From NCBI GenBank assembly GCA_002354035.1, contig DEKU01000049.1, forward strand, positions 6,651 through 27,838: a stretch of DNA of 21,188 bases. Reading direction: 5' to 3'. The notes under the pieces are model-generated. The model was not told the DNA's origin. It did not search any database and was given only the letters and a program-made list of their open reading frames with translations. The DNA is from Bacteroidales bacterium UBA2714. GTDB lineage: Bacteria > Bacteroidota > Bacteroidia > Bacteroidales > P3. Of this stretch, positions 7,331 to 15,700 are shown one piece after another; within the stretch, counting starts at the first letter, position 1; every line of letters starts with the position of its first letter. A program made the translations under genes and the position numbers.

Positions 7331-7357
7331 AAAAATTTTTATATCAAAAAAAATGTG

Positions 7358-7365
7358 TATCTTTG
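7358..7365 (+). promoter_or_regulatory. -7 box TATCTTTG for the peptide-fimbrillin operon
   Basis: TATCTTTG at 7358-7365 is a full TAnnTTTG match followed by the usual GC. The -33 region is only an A/T run (7331-7345), without TTTG. Transcription from about 7372 would give an unusually long leader of about 265 nt before the 54-aa gene. Confidence 0.6.
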
Positions 7366-7502
7366 CATTTGAAATATGTCGAGAAATATGGGTTGTAAAA
7401 GGGCTGTATTTTCTGAGTATTTCGTAGTTTAATAAAATGTATTTTAAGTTGTTATATCGAACAGATAGTATATAGAATAGAACTCGAAAATATAAACAAG
7501 AA

Positions 7503-7560
7503 GTGGCACGAAAGCATCAAAAATTGTTTTTTAGAGCTTGTTGGTGCCACAAAAATGGCA
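7503..7560 (+). promoter_or_regulatory. Structured leader with two competing hairpins
   Basis: GTGGCAC (7503-7509) can pair with GTGCCAC (7544-7550), reinforced by AAGC (7512-7515) with GCTT (7536-7539). The second strand can instead pair downstream: TGCCA (7545-7549) with TGGCA (7556-7560). The two pairings exclude each other. This could be a regulatory switch or just a stable leader; no known riboswitch class is recognised. The rest of 7366-7638 is AT-rich without a gene. Confidence 0.35.
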
Positions 7561-7638
7561 TAGTTAGACAAGGAACAAAATCTTTTTTTAGAACATACAA
7601 ATATTAAATATTAACCTTAAAATTTTAATCAAAGAATC

Positions 7639-7803
7639 ATGAAAGAAAATTTGAAAAAGGAGTACAATTCTCCGATGGTTGAAATCCTGAACGCCCGGGT
7701 TGAAAAAGGTTTCCAAGTTAGCGGTGGTGAGCTCCTCCCGACCGGTACCAATGAAAACCTCATCTCCAGTGGTGAAACTCACGACGGCAGTGATTTCGAT
7801 TAA
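7639..7803 (+). CDS. 54-residue peptide upstream of a fimbrillin-like gene
   Basis: ATG at 7639 to TAA at 7801-7803. It begins MKENLKKEYNSPMVEILNA, continues RVEKGFQVSGGELLPTGTN and ends GETHDGSDFD. No signal peptide or membrane segment. The opening (basic start, a Tyr-x-x-Pro-x-Val-Glu pattern, then EKGF and Ser-Gly-Gly) resembles short hypothetical proteins commonly found before surface-protein genes in Bacteroidales; this is from memory. The tail is rich in Gly, Ser, Thr, Asp and Glu. It uses many GGT and GTT codons like the next gene, begins behind an AT-rich leader similar to that of the next gene (ATTAACC-TTAAAA in both), and lies 38 nt before it. Function is unknown. A RiPP-like precursor or a secretion/assembly peptide is possible but unproven. 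Confidence 0.75.
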   Translation: MKENLKKEYNSPMVEILNARVEKGFQVSGGELLPTGTNENLISSGETHDGSDFD

Positions 7804-7841
7804 TTATTAACCCTTAAAACATTTAAAAAAAACACAGAAAA

Positions 7842-9428
7842 ATGAAAAGAACACTTGTTTCCCTTTTCTCCCTTATGGGACTTGCTTTGGCTGTGACTTC
7901 TTGCCAGAAGGACGAGGGCGTTGCCCAGTTCAATGCAGCCATGGAGCCTTGCACTTATCAGGATGGCAAAACCATTCTGAATGGTGAGGGCGTTGAGTGG
8001 GCAGCCGGTGACCGGATTGCCGTCTACGGTTCTGCTGGTTGTGCCATTTATGAGGCTCAGCCTCAGACCCCTGCCACTACTGCCACCTTCACTCTTGTCA
8101 GTGGCAATGCTGGTAATGCTCCTTATAGTGCAATGTATCCTGCTGAGATAGCTGTTTCTTCCAACAGCGTGGAACTGCCCGCTGTCCAGAATTCTGTTGA
8201 TGGCGCCTTGACATTGTTCCCCATGTATGCTACTTCAAGCACTGAGAATCTCAATTTCAAGAACCTCTGCGGTGCTCTGAAAATCACTCTGCAAAAGAAT
8301 GGTGTCAATGTTTCCCGCATTGACGTTACTACCAATGAGTTCGTCAATGGTGTTTTCACCGTTGCTATGAATGGTGATGCTCCTACTATGACCTATGCTT
8401 CTAACGGTTCTCATACTTCTTCTTTGGTTTGCTCCACTGCTCAGGATATCAGCAATGGCCACGAGTTCTATCTCTATATGCCCCACAACACCTATACTTC
8501 TCTGACTCTCGTCATCACTGCTGAGGACGGTAGTGTTTGCACTTTGAACACCAACAGCTCTTTCATGGGCCTGAATATCCATCGTAGTGAGGTGACCGAG
8601 ATCAACCTGAACGCCAACAGCCTCAACTTCGTCCCCGCTGAGGAAGGTGATGCTCCTGCCGGTGCTATCAATGGTCTTTTCTCCATCAGCTCCACCAAAC
8701 AGGTTTATTTCTCCAAAGGTAACCTCCAGTATCTTGCTGACGGCTCTTGGAAGTTCGCTGACCACCAGTATGACATTGTTGGTGAAGGCAATGCCAATCC
8801 CGCTCAGAGCAGCACCATCGACCTGTTTGGTTGGGGTGCCAGCGGCTTTGATGGCAAAGCTCCCTACATGACCAGCACTGTCAACTCCGACTATGGCTTT
8901 GGTTACAATAGAAGTATCAATAACACCGAATACGATTGGGGTTATTACAATGCAATCGCTAATGGTGGCAACGAGGCTGGTCTTTGGACTCTGATCAATG
9001 TCACTGAGATGCGTTATCTCTATCAGGGCCGTGCCAATGCTGCCGAGTTGCGTGGTGTTGGTAGCGTCAACGGCGTTCCCGGTGTGATCCTCCTGCCCGA
9101 CAACTGGACTCTTCCTGCCGGTCTGAATTTCACTCCTGGTACTTTTGGCCTTACCGGTGGCACTGGTTACACCAGAAACACCTATTCGATTGCTGAGTGG
9201 ACCAGAATGGAAGCTGCTGGTGCTGTCTTCCTGCCCGCCGCTGGCCGTCGTTTTGGTGAAGTTGTTGACAAAGTCGAGATCGGTGGTTGGTATTGGCTGA
9301 ACACCAGCAACAGTACCAACAATGCTGCTGCTCACTACTTCGATTTCCAGAACAACAGAGTTATCTCCACCAACCAGTATGCTAAACATCAGGGTGCTTC
9401 TGTCCGCCTTGTTCGCGTTGCAGAATAA
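7842..9428 (+). CDS. Fimbrillin-like surface lipoprotein with a Bacteroidales C-terminal surface domain
   Basis: A 528-residue lipoprotein: signal LVSLFSLMGLALAVTSC puts the lipid-attached cysteine at residue 21. Residues about 30-265 fit the fimbrillin (Mfa-like) beta-sandwich pattern: F-x-A-x-M-E, KTILNGEGVEWAAGDRIAVYG, and TFTLVSGNAGN. A Gly/Ala hinge near 270-278 leads to a second domain starting GLFSISSTKQVYFSKGNLQY, containing aromatic Trp/Tyr/Gly repeats and ending GASVRLVRVAE. That end is similar to FISUMP and formylglycine-enzyme-like C-type-lectin folds. Probable role: cell-surface adhesin or fimbrial subunit. Codons are strongly biased to T-ending Ala, Gly and Val forms, unlike the GC-ending bias of neighbours, suggesting high expression. 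The gene follows the 54-aa peptide and ends at a perfect terminator. Confidence 0.82.
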   Translation: MKRTLVSLFSLMGLALAVTSCQKDEGVAQFNAAMEPCTYQDGKTILNGEGVEWAAGDRIAVYGSAGCAIYEAQPQTPATTATFTLVSGNAGNAPYSAMYPAEIAVSSNSVELPAVQNSVDGALTLFPMYATSSTENLNFKNLCGALKITLQKNGVNVSRIDVTTNEFVNGVFTVAMNGDAPTMTYASNGSHTSSLVCSTAQDISNGHEFYLYMPHNTYTSLTLVITAEDGSVCTLNTNSSFMGLNIHRSEVTEINLNANSLNFVPAEEGDAPAGAINGLFSISSTKQVYFSKGNLQYLADGSWKFADHQYDIVGEGNANPAQSSTIDLFGWGASGFDGKAPYMTSTVNSDYGFGYNRSINNTEYDWGYYNAIANGGNEAGLWTLINVTEMRYLYQGRANAAELRGVGSVNGVPGVILLPDNWTLPAGLNFTPGTFGLTGGTGYTRNTYSIAEWTRMEAAGAVFLPAAGRRFGEVVDKVEIGGWYWLNTSNSTNNAAAHYFDFQNNRVISTNQYAKHQGASVRLVRVAE

Positions 9429-9454
9429 GCTCCTTGCTTAAGCATTAGTTGAAT

Positions 9455-9489
9455 AAAAAAGGATGCCTTAATCGAGGCATCCTTTTTTT
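9455..9489 (+). terminator. Intrinsic terminator of the fimbrillin-like operon
   Basis: AAAAAAGGATGCCT (9455-9468) pairs perfectly with AGGCATCCTTTTTT (9475-9488); loop TAATCG; followed by T. A textbook intrinsic terminator 27 nt after the stop codon. Confidence 0.93.
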
Positions 9490-9562
9490 GTGCTTGCTGT
9501 AAGGATAATTTCGGCCATAGGATATGCCATAAGAAGGATTCTATGTATTCACACAATACAAA

Positions 9563-9660
9563 GAGCCCTTTTCTTCACCCTATTAAGGGTCGGCAATACG
9601 CTCTCCCTTTTCAAATAGGCAGCGGATACGACTCCCTTTCCAAAGTGGGAAGAGGATATG
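9563..9660. repeat. Three degenerate 30-bp repeats
   Basis: Units at about 9563-9600, 9601-9630 and 9631-9660 share the pattern CTCCCTTTTC, a variable middle, then GGCAGCGGATACG or a close variant. The first unit is 38 nt with an insertion. They lie in the gap 9490-9776, which otherwise contains no credible gene on either strand. Confidence 0.55.
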
Positions 9661-9776
9661 GCTGAGTAGCCAGGAGGAATATTATCTGGTCTTTTTGTGT
9701 TGAGAAAGGGCTGGTCTATCTAAGCAGATAGTCTGTAGCCTTGGTGGCGACAGGATGTATGCTGGGTGTCATTTTC

Positions 9777-10853
9777 TCAGCGTAAGAGAGTGATAGACCC
9801 CTTGGTTGATTGGTAGCCCGATGGGGTAATCGTGTCGCGATAACGGCAGAAATATGTGTATGTGCCAGCGTGGCAAGGCTGGCCATGTTTGTCCTTGCCG
9901 TCCCAGCCTTTTTCGGGCTGGTCGGAGTGGAAGATAAGAACGCCGCGGCGGTCATAAATCCAGATTTCCAGGTCGGTGATGCCGATGGTATGAGGAATGA
10001 TGATATTGTTGGTTTCGGCATCTGGGGTAAAGACGTTAGGGATATAAAGTGATACTCTTCGGAAAGGGATGTCGCGTGTGGCGGTGTCGAGGCAGGAGGG
10101 GGAGTAGGCTTCCATCATAATGTGGACAGTGTCGCCCCAGGATGGGTCGCCATAGAATTCTACCCATTCGCCGTTGGGTTGTTGGCGGACGCCGTTGATA
10201 TACCAGTTCCGTCCGGCCCATCCTCCCCATCGGTTCTCGCGTGTGCCGGTGCTGAAGTCTTCAAGAATGATGTGCATGTTGTCGTATGTGATTTCGTCGG
10301 GGATGACGCGCATGGCAGCGGCTACGGGTTCGATGGGGTTGACGGTGATGGAGCATGTTGCAGGGCATTGTGGCGGGTCTTCACGGTAGTCGAGCACGAG
10401 GGTGTAGGTGGTGGGCTGCCGGGGGTTGACGCGCACCCAGCTTTGGTCTTCTTGGCCGTTGAGTGTTGAGTCTGGTGGTTCGGCGGACCAGTGGTAGTAG
10501 TTGATTTGTGGGTAGCCCCCAAGGAGGTCGTAAGCTATAATAGGAGTGCAGTGTTTGCGGGCGAAGATGGAGTGTCCTGGAATGGTAAGCACGCTGAGCT
10601 TCAAGATTATTACGCTGTCGCATAGAGTGTCGGTGCGGGGGATGGTGTCAAAGTAAAGGCCCTGATGACTCAGTACGCGCCCAAAGTAAGTGATGCTGTC
10701 ACCCTCGCAGATGGTGTCATAGGCTCGCACTATGGTGTCGTTGCAGGGGCGCTGCGCTTGGAGACCATGTGTGCTGCCCTCAAGGGCGAAAACCAGGAAG
10801 AGGGCGAGGCGGACGATGCAAAGAGGTCGCTGCGGGGTGGCGTGCGGGTTCAT
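9777..10853 (-). CDS. Secreted protein with gliding/T9SS type B C-terminal domain (CHU_C)
   Basis: 358 residues from ATG 10853, which overlaps the ddl stop as ATGA; the longer frame to 11090 lies inside ddl and was not chosen. An N-terminal signal peptide (RLALFLVFALEGSTHGLQA, cleavage near 34) leads to a beta-rich extracellular region with paired cysteines (CNDTIVRAYDTICEGDSITY). The last 88 residues (271-358) begin IPNVFTPDAETNN and contain EIWIYDRRGVLIF and GWDGKDKHGQPCHAGTYTY, the hallmark of the gliding-motility-associated CHU_C domain that serves as a type B sorting signal for the type IX secretion system. The ligand or role of the passenger is unknown. It is the last gene of the dnaE operon. 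Confidence 0.88.
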   Translation of the reverse strand: MNPHATPQRPLCIVRLALFLVFALEGSTHGLQAQRPCNDTIVRAYDTICEGDSITYFGRVLSHQGLYFDTIPRTDTLCDSVIILKLSVLTIPGHSIFARKHCTPIIAYDLLGGYPQINYYHWSAEPPDSTLNGQEDQSWVRVNPRQPTTYTLVLDYREDPPQCPATCSITVNPIEPVAAAMRVIPDEITYDNMHIILEDFSTGTRENRWGGWAGRNWYINGVRQQPNGEWVEFYGDPSWGDTVHIMMEAYSPSCLDTATRDIPFRRVSLYIPNVFTPDAETNNIIIPHTIGITDLEIWIYDRRGVLIFHSDQPEKGWDGKDKHGQPCHAGTYTYFCRYRDTITPSGYQSTKGSITLLR

Positions 10854-11833
10854 AAGCTGGTGTCTATTATCATTTGGTAAAGCTGTGAGGTGCTGATGCC
10901 CATGGCGCGTGCTTGCTTGGGGACTATGCTTTCGGCACTCTGTCCGGGGATAGTGTTCACTTCGAGGAAGTAGAGTTGATTTTGCTGGTCGTTGTAGATG
11001 TAGTCGAACCGGACGATACCGCGGCAGTTGAGGAGGTCGTAGAGTTGTGATGAGATGTCCTGAATGTGTTTGGAGACGGCTGTGGGGCATTGTGCGGGAG
11101 TTACCTCGTTGCTGAAACCCTGATATTTGGCTTGATAGTCGAAAAATTCGTGGCCGCCGAGAGGGATGATTTCGGTGATGGGGAAGATGTACTTTTCGGT
11201 TTTGGTGCGGAAGACACCGCAGTCGAATTCACGACCCTTGATGCATTCTTCGATGAGAACCTGGCTGTCCTCGGTAAAAGCCTGTTCGATGGCGGGCAGT
11301 AGCTGGGTCGGCTGTTTGACTTTGGTGGTGGCCACACTGCTGCCTCCTGCTGCGGGTTTCACAAAGAGGGGATAGGTGAGGTTGGCGGCGGCTATCTTGT
11401 CGAGCGAGGCCTGACTCATGTCGTAGATGAGCACCGAAGGGGCCACACTGACTATCCCATAACTTTTGACCACGGGGTTGCAGTAGCCTTTATGGAATGT
11501 GAGAGCGGAGGTGTAGTATCCGCTGGTGGTGTAGGGGATGCCGAGGGTGTCGAAGTAGCCTTGCAGCACTCCGTTTTCGCCGGGGTTGCCGTGGATGATG
11601 ATGAATGCGAGCTGGAAACGGTCTACTCCAGGGATGGTGAAGTTGTGGCGGTTGACGGGGATGTGCTGGCCATCATCAGTGAGATGGTACCATTCCTGAC
11701 GGTCGACTACTATTTTGTAGATGTTATATTTTTGATGGTCAAGACTGTCGTACACCTGACATCCGCTGAGGATGGAGATGTCGTGTTCGCCTGAGTAGCC
11801 CCCCATGACGAGGGCGATGTTTGGTTTGCTCAT
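10850..11833 (-). CDS. ddl: D-alanine--D-alanine ligase
   Basis: A 327-residue ATP-grasp enzyme that joins two D-alanines for peptidoglycan precursors in the cytosol. Visible landmarks: VMGGYSGEHDIS (9-20), HGNPGENGVLQG (81-92), the glycine-rich loop AAGGSSVAT (161-169), the ATP-grasp EECIKGREF (195-203), and EVNTIPG (291-297) with metal-binding Glu and Asn. The omega loop reads DYQAKYQG with K236 and Y237. A tyrosine after that lysine is the D-Ala-D-Ala form; D-lactate ligases have phenylalanine there. Start at 11833 is 24 nt after the GSCFA gene stop. Length is normal for Bacteroidetes Ddl. Confidence 0.95.
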   Translation of the reverse strand: MSKPNIALVMGGYSGEHDISILSGCQVYDSLDHQKYNIYKIVVDRQEWYHLTDDGQHIPVNRHNFTIPGVDRFQLAFIIIHGNPGENGVLQGYFDTLGIPYTTSGYYTSALTFHKGYCNPVVKSYGIVSVAPSVLIYDMSQASLDKIAAANLTYPLFVKPAAGGSSVATTKVKQPTQLLPAIEQAFTEDSQVLIEECIKGREFDCGVFRTKTEKYIFPITEIIPLGGHEFFDYQAKYQGFSNEVTPAQCPTAVSKHIQDISSQLYDLLNCRGIVRFDYIYNDQQNQLYFLEVNTIPGQSAESIVPKQARAMGISTSQLYQMIIDTSL

Positions 11834-11857
11834 GGTATGATATTGTTTTGTTGTGTT

Positions 11858-12754
11858 TTATGTTGTTGCTTTATTCGTGATGGGACGATGTCCAGAGCGC
11901 AGACTGGCTTTGGTGTTGAGTATGTTTTGTTGAATGGTGGAGGGCGTCATGTATGTGTCCTGGAAGTGTTGCCAAACGATGTCGATGGCCAGATCGGAGG
12001 GGTGGCACATGTCGCGAGCATAGAATCGGTAGTCGCGCAGTTGGTCGAGAAGTATTTCATAGGCAGGGAAGTAATGGCACACTGGCATTTTACTATCGGT
12101 CTCTTGGTCGGTCATAAGCGTGTCTATGGCCAGCAGGAGGGTGCTCTTGCTCAGCTGGTTGGCATGCAAGCCGTCGGCTATGTGACGAATGGGGCTGACG
12201 GTGAATATAACCGTGCATCCCAGTTCGGCCAAGCGGCCGAGCAGTGGGCGCCAAGTGTCGACAATCAGAGCGACGGTGAGCCGCGAACGTGTAAACTGCT
12301 GAGGAGGCACCTTGTGGCAGTTGGCCACCACCCTCCCTTGATGGGGACCGGAAGCCAAGGCATAGACGTAGGCTGTGCCGAACGTGACGAGCAGGAGGGG
12401 TCGACGTTGCAGTTGCCCATGGGCAAGGTGGATGGCCTCGTTGCAGTTTTGCAGACACTTGTCACGGTCGGGGTGAGAGAAACGGCTGTGATGCATCCAC
12501 GAGTGCCACAAGCCTTGGCACTCGATAGTCCACGACGGGTCGATCTCGCGGTCGTCAAGGGCATGGGTAAGGGCCAGGGCTATGGACAGGGGATTATAGA
12601 GCGTGCCGAAGGGATTGCACACAATGTCATGTCCTGCCGTCTGCAACTTCTGCCCAATGTTGTCGGCAAAGCACGAGCCGAGTGAGAGCATGGGTGTCCC
12701 ATGGCTGATGTGCAGAGGTGAGGTGCCGATGGCTACTGGTGTGGAAAGTTGCAT
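11858..12754 (-). CDS. GSCFA-domain protein (SGNH-hydrolase-like)
   Basis: 298 residues, no signal peptide. The name motif GSCFA is at 26-30 in PMLSLGSCFADNIGQKL, followed by NPFGTLYNPLSIA. A later TVSPIRHIADGLHANQLSKS segment and a C-terminal DMCHPSDLAIDIVWQHF segment with Asp and His fit the catalytic block V of SGNH/GDSL-type hydrolases. The family is widespread in Bacteroidetes, and its substrate is not established to my knowledge. It sits 11 nt after dnaE and 24 nt before ddl, so it is co-transcribed with a cell-wall precursor enzyme, which hints at an envelope-related acyl hydrolase or transferase. Confidence 0.85.
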   Translation of the reverse strand: MQLSTPVAIGTSPLHISHGTPMLSLGSCFADNIGQKLQTAGHDIVCNPFGTLYNPLSIALALTHALDDREIDPSWTIECQGLWHSWMHHSRFSHPDRDKCLQNCNEAIHLAHGQLQRRPLLLVTFGTAYVYALASGPHQGRVVANCHKVPPQQFTRSRLTVALIVDTWRPLLGRLAELGCTVIFTVSPIRHIADGLHANQLSKSTLLLAIDTLMTDQETDSKMPVCHYFPAYEILLDQLRDYRFYARDMCHPSDLAIDIVWQHFQDTYMTPSTIQQNILNTKASLRSGHRPITNKATT

Positions 12755-12765
12755 AGCGTTATGTG

Positions 12766-15700
12766 TTACAAAGCGGTGGCAATGGGTTTGACATCTGACA
12801 GGTTGGGCATCTGTGAGAGCACTTGCAGCATCTCGCGCGGATTGACAAGGAGGTCGCGTGTCTTCATGGTGAGTCGCAGCCCGCTGGAGGGGTCTATCAC
12901 CGTGGCTTCCATGGGGGTCTTGCCCTTATATTTCTTGGCCAGGCCTTGCAGCTCACGGCAGAAGGGGTCGGATATATCGGCCAGATTGATAGTGAAGCGG
13001 ATGAGTTTGGTCTTGTGTTCAAGCACCTCGCTGAGCAGTGTGATGCTGGAGATTTTCAGCGTGGGCTTTGATTGATACATGGTGCCGTCTTCCAGTTGGC
13101 GCGAGAATTGGCGGAAAGCTCCTTGGATGAATATGAATTGGTCCTTCTCAAAGAAACTCTTGAACTTAAGGTATTCGCCCTTAAATAGTCGCAGGTTGTA
13201 AGCTCCGCTATAGTCCTCGACGGTCAGGATGCCGTATGGGTCGCCGTTCTTAGGCGAGATGCCGCTCTTGGCGTCAGTCACGATGCCTCCGAAGCGGAGT
13301 TCTTTGCCGATGAGGGGGGTTGGGTCAGCCAGCTCGGCACACTGTGTGTTGGTGAAATGGGTCATCTCAAAACGGTAGTCGTCGAGTGGGTGGCCGCTGA
13401 GGTATAGCCCAATCACGCTGAACTCCTCTCGGCAGCGTTCCACCACGCTCCATTCCTCGCACTGGGGAATGTCCGGATGGGCATCTTTCTTAATCTCGTC
13501 GCTCATGTCGAAGATAGACATCTGTGCGGCGTCGGCGTTCTGTTTGTTGTGGAGCGCCCAGCGCATCAGCTTCTCCAGAAAGGTGGGGGAGGTGAGGAGG
13601 TCCCCTTCGCGGTGGAAATACTGGGCGCGGTGCATAGGCCCGATGCCGTCGAAGGCACCAGCCTTGACAAGGACCTCAATATTCTTGCGGTTGACGGAGC
13701 GGATGTCGACGCGCTCCAGCAGGTCGAAGATGTCGGTATAGGGGCCGTGCTTCTCGCGCTCGGAGATGATGGCGTCGGCAGCTGCCTCGCCCATGCCGCT
13801 GATGGCCTGGAGGCCAAATCGGATTTGCCCCTTGCTGTTGACCGAGAAATCCATGTCCGACTCGTTGATGGAAGGCGGCAGGATTTCGAGGCCATGGCGG
13901 CGGCAGTCGTCCATCAACTCGGTGGTGCGCTTTATATCGCTCTGGCCACTGGTCATCACGGCGGCCATATACTCGGCAGGGTAGTGGGCTTTGAGATATG
14001 CCGTCTGGTAGGCCACCCACGAGTAGCACGTGGCGTGCGACTTGTTGAAGGCATAGGAGGCAAATTTCTTCCAGTCCTCCCATATCTTGTGCAGCTTATC
14101 CTTTGGATGGCCGTTGGCCTCGCCGCCTTTGTAGAAGAGCACCTCCAGTTCGTTCATCTTCTCAATCTGCTTCTTGCCCATGGCTTTGCGCAGGGTGTCG
14201 CTCTGGCCGCGGGTGAAGCCGGCCAGCTGGCGGCTCAGAAGCATCACCTGCTCCTGGTAGACGGTGATGCCGTAGGTGTCCTTCAGGTATTTCTCCATGC
14301 AGGGAATGTCATACTCGATGGGTTTGCGGCCCTGCTTGCGGTCAATAAAGTCGGGTATATAATCCATTGGACCTGGACGGTAGAGGGCGTTCATGGCTAT
14401 GAGGTCCTCAAACACATGGGGCTCCAGCTCACGCAGGTACTTCTGCATGCCGGCCGACTCAAACTGGAACGTCCCCACCGTGTTGCCCTCACAGAAGAGT
14501 TTGTAGGTGGCCTCGTCGTCGATAGGCAGATGGTCTATGTCGATGTCCACATTGTGGTTCTTCTTAATCATCTTCAAGGCGTTCTTGATGATGGTGAGGT
14601 TCTTCAGTCCAAGGAAGTCCATCTTGATCAGTCCCACCGTCTCCACCACATGGCCGTCATACTGTGTCACCAGCACATCCTGTTTCGACTCCTTATCATA
14701 GATGGTACACACGGGGGCTATGTTCGTCAAGTCGTCGGCGCCAATAATCACGCCGCAGGCGTGGATGCCCACCTGGCGGTTTGTGTCCTCCAGCTCGGCG
14801 GCATAGGTGAGCATGTTTTTCAGCTCGTCGTTGCCGGGGTCTTCCATTATGTGGCGCAGCTCGGGCACATACTTGTAGCAGTTCACCAGGTTCACTTTGG
14901 GCGACTTGCCTTTCTCGTCCTTGATATTGTCGGGGAAGGAGCGGTCAGGGATATACTCCTTGAGCTTGTTGACGGTGGGGAGGTCTATCTTCTCCACGCG
15001 TCCCACGTCGGCAATGGCGCTCTTGGTGGCCATGGTGCCATAGGTGATGATGTGGGCCACCTTCTCCTTGCCGTACTTATCCGTAATCCAGTCCAGCACC
15101 CGGCCGCGACCCGCGTCGTCAAAGTCTACGTCGATATCGGGCAGCGATATGCGGTCCGGATTGAGGAAACGCTCAAACAGGAGGTCGTACTTCAGCGGGT
15201 CGATGTCGGTAATCCACAAGCAGTAGGCCACCACGCTGCCAGCCGCCGAGCCACGTCCCGGCCCCACGCTCACGCCCAGCTCCTCGCGCGCCCCGCGGAT
15301 GTAGTCGGCCACGATGAGGAAATAGCCCGGGAAACCCATCGTCTTGATGGTGTGCAGCTCGAAGACGATACGCTCCCGCTGCTCGTCGGTGAGGGCGGCC
15401 TTGATGGCCATCGGGTCCGAGGCAGCGGACAGCTCCGTGTGGTCGGCCAAATAGCGTTTCCGGGCTCCCTCCCACACCAGCCGTTCCAAGTAGTCGGCCT
15501 CGAACTTTATGCGGTACAGCTTGTTGTAGCCGCCAAGCTTCTTTATCTTCTTTTCGGCATCGGCCTGGCTCAACACCACTTCGTGCTTTTCGTTCTGCGT
15601 AAACTCATCGAAAAGCTCCTTCTCCGTGATGCGGCTGCGGTACTCCGCCTCGCTGCCGAAACTGGCCGGTATGTCGAACATCGGCATGATGGGGTCGCTG

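Noticed and set aside
8235..9389. 384-codon frame antisense to the fimbrillin-like gene
   Set aside because: Shadow of a repetitive, strongly biased gene; the plus-strand product has a lipobox, known domain patterns and a terminator.
7842..9428. Diversity-generating retroelement target
   Set aside because: The C-terminal domain has a C-type-lectin-like ending, but no reverse transcriptase, template repeat or Avd gene is visible in the window.
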